Source of the DNA: an uncultured Eubacteriales bacterium
GTDB taxonomy: Bacteria; Bacillota; Clostridia; Monoglobales; Monoglobaceae
NCBI GenBank assembly: GCA_900542675.1
Contig: UQOT01000071.1
Location: forward strand, 1-10,467
DNA length: 10,467 nucleotides
Direction: 5' to 3'
Of this stretch, positions 4,396 through 10,467 are shown in pieces. The stretch's first letter is position 1. Every line of letters begins with the position of its first letter. The translations under genes and the position numbers were made by a program. The notes below the pieces were generated by a model. The model ran no database searches, had not been told where the DNA came from, and saw only the letters and a list, made by a program, of their open reading frames with translations.

Positions 4396-7300
4396 ATGAA
4401 AAATAAAGTTATCAGTTCGTTTTTGGCAATTTGTATGCTGTTTGCTCTTTTGCCCCTAACGGCGTCGGCTGATGAGCCAAAGCCGCTTACCACGCCAATT
4501 AAATTGGGCGATTATGTCTATATGGGAACATACAACGGTTCGTCTATCCTGTGGCGGTGCGTGGCGTTCGAGAAAATCAGCGGCTATGACGAGGACGGCA
4601 ATCCGATAACCGACTCGACCAAAACGGTAACGGAATATGAGGACGGCTATCTGCCGCTTATGCTTGCGGATAAGTCGATTTGCAATAAGGAGTTTGACGC
4701 GGCGGGCATTGTCACGACCGGCTCGCACGGCCGTGACAATGCCAATAGCAGCCGTCAAAAATATGGCTCAAACTATTGGGGCGACAGCAATATCCGCGAC
4801 TGGCTCAATTCCTCCGAAAGCGCGGGAAATGTGAAATGGACTTGCGGAAACTCGCCGAGCTATGCGAATGAGGCGGGATTTTTGACGAACTTCACCGACG
4901 CGGAAAAAAAGGCGATAAAAACGGTAACGCAAAAATCGCTGTTGACGGAGGTTGACCAAGAGCTTAAAGTGGACGGAGCGAGTGCATATCATACATATGG
5001 GTCCCATATTACCGAAGTAGTGCAAAATTACACGATTGCTTACGCCGAAAACATAACGGATACAATGTTTTTGCTTGACGTTCAGCAACTGTATAATGTG
5101 TATAAAAATTATAGCAGCTACTATAGACTTTCTTCTGTAGAGTACTTTCTCCGTTCGCCTTCCGCTAGCGCCTCCGCTAGTATGCGCTATGTTGACCTAT
5201 ACAGCTATGTCCCCTCCAAAGCTCCGCGTGCCAGTATCGGCATTCGCCCCGCATTTTACTTAAATCAGCAATCTGTAATCTTTACATCGGGCGACGGTAC
5301 AAGCGAGAGCCCATACTTAAGCACGATCCCCGACCAAACCTACACCGGCAGCGAGATTGAGCCGGACGTAACGATTAAGGACGGCGATACTACGCTTGTA
5401 GCAGGCACGGATTATACGGTTACATATTCCAACAACATCAATGTCGGCACTGCGACGGTAACGGTTACGGGCATGGGTAATTATAGCGGCACAGCAACAA
5501 CGAGCTTTACAATCAATAAAGCTGATATATCCCCGGTTGTTTCAATGGACGGCTGGACTTACGGCGAAACGGCAAATGAACCGTCTGTAAGCGGCAATGC
5601 GGGCGGCGGCGCGGTGACATATCAATACAAGGTCAGCAGCGCGGAAGATAGCGATTATTCTGATACCGTGCCGTCAAACGCGGGTACATACACCGTAAAA
5701 GCGACTGTCGCGGAAACCGACAATTACAACGGCGGCACAGCAACGACTACGTTTAATATTGTGCAAAAGCCGCTTGCCGCGCCAATTAAATTGGGCGATT
5801 ATGTACAAATGGGAACATACGATACCGACGGCGACGGCACGGCGGAGCCTATTCTGTGGCGGTGCGTGGCGTTCGAGAAAATCAGCTGCTATGACGATAA
5901 GGGCAATCCGATAACCGACTCGACCGATACGGTAACGGAATATGAGGACGGCTATCTGCCGCTTATGCTTGCGGATAAGTCGATTTGCAATAAGGAGTTT
6001 GACGCGGCGGGCATTGTCACGACCGGCTCGCACGGCCGTGACAATGCCAATAGCAGCCGTCAAAAATATGGCTCAAACTATTGGGGCGACAGCAATATCC
6101 GCGACTGGCTCAATTCCTCCGAAAGCGCGGGAAATGTGAAATGGACTTGCGGAAACTCGCCGAGCTATGCGAATGAGGCGGGATTTTTGACGAACTTCAC
6201 CGACGCGGAAAAAAAGGCGATAAAAACGGTAACGCAAAAATCGCTGCTGTCGAATTACGACAAAGAGCTTAATACCGTGGACGGAGAGAGTGCAGCTCAT
6301 ACATATAGTGACTCTATTGGCAGCGTGGTGCAAAATTACGCGACTGCTTACGCCGAAAACATAACGGATACAATGTTTTTGCTTGACGTTCGGCAACTGT
6401 ATAATGTGTATGCAAATGATAGCAGCTTGGGCAATAGCTATTATAAAAATGCCATGGCAGGATACTGGCTCCGTTCGCCTTACTCCGAACGCTCCGGCTC
6501 CGATAGTGCGCGCGGTGTCGCCCCCGCCGGCTCTGTCCTCGCCTACTATGATACAAACGACTTCGGCGTTCGCCCGGCTTTTTACTTAAATCAGCAATCT
6601 GTAATCTTTACATCGGGCGACGGTACAAGCACTAACCCATACTTAAGCACAATCCCCGACCAAACCTACACCGGAAGCGAGATTAAGCCGGACATAACGA
6701 TTAAGGACGGCGAAACAACGCTTGTAGAAGGCACGGATTATACGATTGAGTATTCAAACAACATCAACGCCGGCACTGCGACGGTAACGGTTACGGGCAT
6801 GGGCAATTATACCGGCACAGCAACAACAGATTTCACAATCGTAAAGGCAGGCTCGCAGACAACGGCTGAAAATAAGACCGTCACATACGGCGAAACGCTG
6901 ACATTGACGGCAAACGTATCAAAGCAGTTGAGCGCGCTAAACAGCTTGTCGCTGTTCAGCGTTGACGCTGACAAGGTAGAATTTTATGTTGGCGATACCT
7001 CGCTCGGAATGGCAGAGGTAACCTATGACGATGATACCGCAAAGGACAGCGGAACGGCAACGCTTACAATAAATACGGTTGAAAAACAGCTCGCAATCGG
7101 TGCCAATACAATTACAGCGGTTTACGGCGGCAGTATAAACCTTAACGGCAGCGAAAACGACAGTATAACGGTGACGCTTAATAAAAAGCAGGTCGGCTTA
7201 ACGTGGTCGGGATACGATACCCGCGATTATGACAAAAACGCAAGCAGCGTTACGGCGGCAGCGACAGGCGTTGAGGAGGGCGACAGCGTAACCGTAACGG

Positions 7301-10110
7301 TTACGGGCGGCGCGGAAACCGACGCGGGAGAGCATACGGCGACGGCGGCATTAACGGGTACCGACGCGGAATATTATGCGCTGCCTGAAGCGGCAACGCA
7401 GAGCTATACAATTTCAAAGGCGCGCGTAACCGCGCCGACGATAACAAATAAGATTTACACCGGTGAAATACTGACGGCGGATGTTGCGGCAAGCGATATT
7501 TATTCAGTCAGCGCGAATGACGGCGGCGTAAACGTCGGTGAATATGACGTTGTGCTGACGCTTACCGACAGCGATAATTACACTTGGCAGGACAGCGATG
7601 ACGCGGCAAAGACGCTGAAATTTAATATTACGCAGGCAACAAACGCTTGGACAACCGAGCCGTCGGTATCGGACGTAACCTACCCTGCGGCGGTCAGCCC
7701 CGATATGGGCGCGGCTAAATTCGGCGACGTCAGCGTTACATATGCCGGAACGGATGACACAAGCTATGAAGAAAGCGCAACCGCGCCCACAGCGGCGGGA
7801 AGCTATACGGCAAAATTCAGTGTTGCGGGTACAGATAATTATACGGGACTGAGTAAAGAAGTAAGCTTCACAATCGCAAAGGCAGGCTCGCAGACGGAGG
7901 TTAAGGATAATCAGACCGTCACATACGGCGAAACGCTGACATTGACGGCAAACGTATCAAAGCAGCTGAGCGCGATAAACAGCTTGTCGCTGTTAAGCGT
8001 TGACGATGATAAGGTAGAGTTTTACGTCGGCGATACCTTGCTCGGAACGGCAGAGGTAACCTATGACGATGATACCGCAAAGGACAGCGGAACGGCGGAG
8101 CTTACAATAAATACGGTTAATAAACAGCTCGCAATCGGAGATAATACAATTACAGCGGTTTACGGCGGCAGTATAAACCTTAATGGCAGCGGCAGTGACA
8201 GTATAACGGTGAAGCTTAATCAAAAGCAGGTCGGCTTAACGTGGTCGGGATACGATACCCGCGATTATGACAAAAACGCAAGCAGCGTTACGGCGGCAGC
8301 GACAGGCGTTGAGGAGGGCGACAGCGTAACCGTAACGGTTACGGGCGGCGCGGAAACAAATGCAGGAACGTATACGGCTACAGCAACAGGTTTAACCGGT
8401 ACCGGCGCAGAATATTATGCGCTGTCGGAAACGTCAATGCAGAGCTATACAATCAACCAAACCACGCCGGATTACACAATCCCGACAGGCTTGACCGCCA
8501 TAATCGGCAAAACGCTTGAAAGCGTGGTTCTGCCGAACGGCTGGAGCTGGAGCGACAGCAGCGCGAGCGTAGGTGCAATCGGCAATAATGAGTTTACGGC
8601 TGTATTTACGCCCGATGATACAGTGAATTACAACAGCGTAACAGAAACGCTGACGGTAACGGTCGGATACGCGGCAGCCGAAATAAAACGCGGCGAAAGC
8701 GTTATCCGAGAGGACGAAACCGTTACATATAACGAGGACTGCACAGTTACTATTGACAAGGACGGCGACGGAAGCGCGGAGGTTACAATTACCGTTCCCG
8801 ACGATACGGAAAGCGTTACGGTGGACGAAAACGGAAACGTGATTGTTCCCGATAACGGCACAGTGAAAGTCGGCGAAAATGAGGAAATCACGCTGCCGAG
8901 CGGCGGTACGGTTGACAATGACGGTAATGTCACGGGAGAAACAGTTGAGGTAGGCGACACGACAATAACCGCGCCCGAAAATGATAAGGTTACAACCGAC
9001 AAGAACGGCAACACGGAAGTTACGGCAGGGACGACGGTTGAAAAGGATAATGTTAAAATTACCATTGACGAAGGAAACGGAACAGTTGATAAGGACGGAA
9101 ATATCACCTTCCCCGAGGGTGGCAAGGTAACGGTTGAGTATGACGGTACGACTACTGCTGTTGACGTTGAAGCAGGCGGCACAGTCAATCCGGGCAGCTT
9201 TTCCGTTCCATCGCCCACGCCGACAGTTAAAAAGAGCAGCGGCGGCGGTACGGTATCGTACAAGGTTTCGTTTGACGTTGGCGAGCACGGCAAAATCACA
9301 AGCGGCAGCGCGACCGTAAGCGTTAAAAGCGGTTCAAAGGTTAAGGAAGAAAATGTGCCGACCGTTACGGCAAACGACGGATATGTATTTCTCGGCTGGA
9401 GTGCTGACGGTGAAACAGTCGCAGACGTAACGGCGGCAGTGATTAAAAAGGCGACGACCTTTACCGCGCTGTATGAAACGTCAGACGCTGAGCCGACAAA
9501 TGTTCCGTCAGAAACGGACGCTCCGTCGGAAACAGATAAACCCACAGCTACAGACGCACCCGAAAATCCGTTTACGGACGTTTCGGAAAGCGATTGGTTC
9601 TTTGACGATGTAATCAACGCGTACCAGTACGGTCTGATGTCGGGCGTAAGCAATACGGAGTTCGCGCCGTATATGAATATAACGCGCGGAATGTTTGTGA
9701 CGGTTCTCTACCGTATGGAGGGCGAGCCGGAAACGGCGCTTGATTATACGTTTACAGACGTGTCGGCGGACGAATATTATACAAACGCTGTCGCGTGGGC
9801 GTGCGAAAACAATATTGTTTCGGGATATTCCGAACAGGAATACGCGCCCGACGATATTATTACCCGCGAGCAGATGGCGGCAATAATTTACCGCTGCGCT
9901 AAGCTTAAGGGCTATGACACAAGTATAAACGGCGGTATAAGCTATGCCGACAGCGGCGATATTTCCGACTACGCAAAGGACGCGGTTGTATGGTCGGCGG
10001 ATAACGGCATTATGATAGGCAACACAGATAATACATTTACACCGCAGAACAACACCACCCGCGCAGAAGCAGCGGCAGTATTTACGAGAATTGCTGAGAA
10101 ATTAAAATAA
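4396..10110 (+). CDS. Giant SLH-anchored surface protein with two DUF6273-like lectin-fold domains and Ig-like stalk
   Basis: A 1904-aa exported protein predicted to sit on the cell wall. The ATG at 4396 follows GGAGG (4382-4386) by nine bases and opens a standard signal peptide (basic 'MKNK', hydrophobic core, cleavage after ASA at residue 25). Layout by approximate residue: 34-302 first DUF6273-like domain; 308-374 and 375-456 Ig/MBG-like modules; 459-742 second DUF6273-like domain; 749-816 Ig-like; 816-1007 a large repeat module ('TVTYGETLTLTA...LTWSGYDTRDYDKN', the latter YDG-like); 1010-1160 Ig/MBG-like; 1161-1353 second copy of that module; 1354-1423 Ig-like; 1423-1595 acidic DG/NG-rich beta-repeat tract; 1602-1619 linker; 1620-1695 InlB_B/Flg_new-like; 1695-1724 Pro/Thr/Ser/Glu linker; 1725-1904 three SLH domains with ITRG, ITRE and TRAE motifs, which normally bind pyruvylated secondary wall polymer. 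This is the architecture of an adhesin: lectin-fold heads on a stalk. Ligand unknown. It is monocistronic by appearance. Confidence 0.9.
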   Translation: MKNKVISSFLAICMLFALLPLTASADEPKPLTTPIKLGDYVYMGTYNGSSILWRCVAFEKISGYDEDGNPITDSTKTVTEYEDGYLPLMLADKSICNKEFDAAGIVTTGSHGRDNANSSRQKYGSNYWGDSNIRDWLNSSESAGNVKWTCGNSPSYANEAGFLTNFTDAEKKAIKTVTQKSLLTEVDQELKVDGASAYHTYGSHITEVVQNYTIAYAENITDTMFLLDVQQLYNVYKNYSSYYRLSSVEYFLRSPSASASASMRYVDLYSYVPSKAPRASIGIRPAFYLNQQSVIFTSGDGTSESPYLSTIPDQTYTGSEIEPDVTIKDGDTTLVAGTDYTVTYSNNINVGTATVTVTGMGNYSGTATTSFTINKADISPVVSMDGWTYGETANEPSVSGNAGGGAVTYQYKVSSAEDSDYSDTVPSNAGTYTVKATVAETDNYNGGTATTTFNIVQKPLAAPIKLGDYVQMGTYDTDGDGTAEPILWRCVAFEKISCYDDKGNPITDSTDTVTEYEDGYLPLMLADKSICNKEFDAAGIVTTGSHGRDNANSSRQKYGSNYWGDSNIRDWLNSSESAGNVKWTCGNSPSYANEAGFLTNFTDAEKKAIKTVTQKSLLSNYDKELNTVDGESAAHTYSDSIGSVVQNYATAYAENITDTMFLLDVRQLYNVYANDSSLGNSYYKNAMAGYWLRSPYSERSGSDSARGVAPAGSVLAYYDTNDFGVRPAFYLNQQSVIFTSGDGTSTNPYLSTIPDQTYTGSEIKPDITIKDGETTLVEGTDYTIEYSNNINAGTATVTVTGMGNYTGTATTDFTIVKAGSQTTAENKTVTYGETLTLTANVSKQLSALNSLSLFSVDADKVEFYVGDTSLGMAEVTYDDDTAKDSGTATLTINTVEKQLAIGANTITAVYGGSINLNGSENDSITVTLNKKQVGLTWSGYDTRDYDKNASSVTAAATGVEEGDSVTVTVTGGAETDAGEHTATAALTGTDAEYYALPEAATQSYTISKARVTAPTITNKIYTGEILTADVAASDIYSVSANDGGVNVGEYDVVLTLTDSDNYTWQDSDDAAKTLKFNITQATNAWTTEPSVSDVTYPAAVSPDMGAAKFGDVSVTYAGTDDTSYEESATAPTAAGSYTAKFSVAGTDNYTGLSKEVSFTIAKAGSQTEVKDNQTVTYGETLTLTANVSKQLSAINSLSLLSVDDDKVEFYVGDTLLGTAEVTYDDDTAKDSGTAELTINTVNKQLAIGDNTITAVYGGSINLNGSGSDSITVKLNQKQVGLTWSGYDTRDYDKNASSVTAAATGVEEGDSVTVTVTGGAETNAGTYTATATGLTGTGAEYYALSETSMQSYTINQTTPDYTIPTGLTAIIGKTLESVVLPNGWSWSDSSASVGAIGNNEFTAVFTPDDTVNYNSVTETLTVTVGYAAAEIKRGESVIREDETVTYNEDCTVTIDKDGDGSAEVTITVPDDTESVTVDENGNVIVPDNGTVKVGENEEITLPSGGTVDNDGNVTGETVEVGDTTITAPENDKVTTDKNGNTEVTAGTTVEKDNVKITIDEGNGTVDKDGNITFPEGGKVTVEYDGTTTAVDVEAGGTVNPGSFSVPSPTPTVKKSSGGGTVSYKVSFDVGEHGKITSGSATVSVKSGSKVKEENVPTVTANDGYVFLGWSADGETVADVTAAVIKKATTFTALYETSDAEPTNVPSETDAPSETDKPTATDAPENPFTDVSESDWFFDDVINAYQYGLMSGVSNTEFAPYMNITRGMFVTVLYRMEGEPETALDYTFTDVSADEYYTNAVAWACENNIVSGYSEQEYAPDDIITREQMAAIIYRCAKLKGYDTSINGGISYADSGDISDYAKDAVVWSADNGIMIGNTDNTFTPQNNTTRAEAAAVFTRIAEKLK
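4624..4941 (+). repeat. 318-bp exact repeat, copy 1 (first DUF6273-like domain)
   Basis: Every base from 4624 to 4941 matches 5929-6246 (offset 1305) by eye. It covers the protein segment from 'TVTEYEDGYLPLML' to 'TVTQKSLL'. The lack of even synonymous changes points to recent duplication or ongoing gene conversion. Confidence 0.9.
5161..5247 (+). other. Hypervariable segment 1 of DUF6273-like domain (DGR variable-repeat-like)
   Basis: 29 codons (residues 256-284) between conserved 'FLRSP' and 'RPAFYLN'. 25 of 29 codons end in C or T. The downstream 51 bp (5254-5304) are identical to the other copy (6580-6630), while the segment itself differs at most amino acids. This position, in the C-terminal part of a C-type-lectin-like fold, is where DGR variable repeats lie. 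Confidence 0.5.
5929..6246 (+). repeat. 318-bp exact repeat, copy 2 (second DUF6273-like domain)
   Basis: Identical to 4624-4941. The homology continues more loosely on both sides, so each copy is part of a duplicated domain of about 280 residues plus the following Ig-like module ('IPDQTYTGSEI'). Confidence 0.9.
6481..6573 (+). other. Hypervariable segment 2 of DUF6273-like domain (DGR variable-repeat-like)
   Basis: 31 codons (residues 696-726) between 'WLRSP' and 'RPAFYLN'; 28 of 31 end in C or T. Aligned without gaps to segment 1 over 25 codons (5173-5247 with 6499-6573), 7 residues agree, third bases agree at 19/25, and first and second bases at 24/50. Counts were made by hand. Confidence 0.5.
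6841..7416 (+). repeat. Stalk module, copy 1 (Ig-like plus YDG-like, ~192 codons)
   Basis: Starts 'KAGSQT...TVTYGETLTLTANVSKQL' and ends '...QSYTI'. It is strongly similar to 7876-8454 and contains a 136-bp exact match (7184-7319 with 8222-8357, offset 1038) over the 'KQVGLTWSGYDTRDYDKN' part. Confidence 0.85.
7876..8454 (+). repeat. Stalk module, copy 2 (Ig-like plus YDG-like)
   Basis: Second copy of the module at 6841-7416. Synonymous and conservative changes are scattered evenly outside the 136-bp exact block, as ordinary duplication predicts; this contrasts with the focused divergence in the DUF6273-like domains. Confidence 0.85.
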
Positions 10111-10124
10111 ATAAACAAGATTAG

Positions 10125-10158
10125 ATTGTGGGAGAGCTTATTAAGGCTCTCCCACAAT
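10125..10158. terminator. Strong hairpin after the surface protein gene
   Basis: ATTGTGGGAGAGC (10125-10137) pairs perfectly with GCTCTCCCACAAT (10146-10158), 13 bp, 14 bases after the stop codon. It lacks a pure T-run on either side, so it may stabilise the 3' end as much as terminate. Confidence 0.65.
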
Positions 10159-10236
10159 AATAAATTATATGAAAAATTATAATATTCAAAACAGCGTACT
10201 GCCGAAACTTATTAAGCATAAATCAAATATTAAATC

Positions 10237-10283
10237 AAAGCTGAATTTGTTAAAAAAATCATTTTAGCAAATTCGGCTTTTTT
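10237..10283 (+). terminator. Intrinsic terminator
   Basis: Arms 10237-10249 and 10268-10280 form a 13-bp stem with one wobble, extendable inward through A/T pairs, followed by TTTTTT (10278-10283). It is a canonical terminator on the plus strand and the likely true end of the surface-protein transcript. Confidence 0.75.
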
Positions 10284-10326
10284 AATCTCTTATGCGAAAT
10301 TTGACCGATTAACAGCAAATAACGGG

Positions 10327-10375
10327 AAAAGCATTATATTTTATGTTTTTATGACAGGAAATATAACGCTTTTTT
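10327..10375 (+). terminator. Third hairpin with U-tract
   Basis: Arms 10327-10341 and 10359-10373 pair over 15 bp with one A-C mismatch, followed by T residues to 10375 and a second T-run. With no gene between it and the previous terminator, it is either a backup terminator or a leader structure of a gene beyond the window. 10376-10467 is A+T-rich with no gene seen. Confidence 0.55.
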
Positions 10376-10467
10376 GTTTTTGTACGGCAGAACCGAATAT
10401 ATATGAAAAAAATTTTAGATATATATGCGGAATTTATTTTATTTGGCTATATAACATTCTTTTCTGT

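Noticed and set aside
8628..9653. Long open frames on the minus strand (8434-9288 and 8628-9653)
   Set aside because: They lie wholly inside the surface protein gene. Their low-complexity Ser/Thr/Val composition mirrors its codon bias, and no ribosome binding site or recognisable domain is present.
1..10467. DGR reverse transcriptase or template repeat within the window
   Set aside because: No reverse transcriptase motif is seen in any substantial frame and no AAC/AAT-rich copy of the variable segment is present, so any DGR machinery must lie elsewhere.
1..10467. CRISPR array, tRNA or rRNA genes
   Set aside because: No regularly spaced short repeats, cloverleaf-like sequences or rRNA signatures were seen.

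Overview
The window looks like low-to-moderate-GC Clostridia (Firmicutes) DNA, probably from a gut anaerobe. The evidence is AGGAG-type ribosome binding sites, U-tract terminators, PcfB/VirD4-type conjugation genes of a Tn1549-like integrative conjugative element (ICE), and an S-layer-homology (SLH) anchored surface protein. It has two halves: a collapsed mobile-element remnant (about 1-4050) and one very large secreted protein gene (4396-10110).

Left half. 83-244 is a small Cys-rich protein. 315-725 is the DNA-binding N-terminus of an ICE replication-initiator-like protein fused in frame to what looks like the last ~45 residues of an unrelated SLH protein. 807-1247 is an A+T-rich GNAT acetyltransferase with its own strong promoter and a perfect palindrome over the -35. 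ICE genes then resume: a 40-aa unknown (1296-1418), pcfB (1470-1934), and a VirD4/PcfC coupling protein that has lost an internal segment and everything after residue ~308. It is fused to the 3' end of a large serine recombinase that is itself frameshifted and probably prematurely stopped. An IS3-like left end of about 80 bp and a 5' stub of a MobC-like gene (minus strand) follow. Most of the conjugation machinery is gone, so the element is a fossil.

Middle (about 3793-4395). This holds the former upstream region of the MobC-like gene, which may carry remnants of a transfer origin, two mini-ORFs, and then the promoter and a terminator-containing leader for the large gene.

Right half. 4396-10110 encodes a 1904-aa exported protein: signal peptide, two DUF6273-like (C-type-lectin-like) domains separated and followed by Ig-like/MBG/YDG-type beta modules, an acidic Asp-Gly/Asn-Gly-rich repeat tract, an InlB_B/Flg_new-like module, a Pro/Thr/Ser/Asp/Glu linker, and three SLH domains at the C-terminus. 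Three hairpins follow; no gene is seen in 10111-10467.

Most interesting signal. The two DUF6273-like domains share a 318-bp stretch of perfect identity, yet differ sharply in one short segment (5161-5247 versus 6481-6573). Over 25 gap-free aligned codons there, third positions agree at 19/25 but first plus second positions at only 24/50, and most codons end in C or T. That is what adenine-directed mutagenesis of AAY codons by a diversity-generating retroelement (DGR) would produce. No reverse transcriptase or template repeat is in the window, so a trans-acting or past DGR is an inference.
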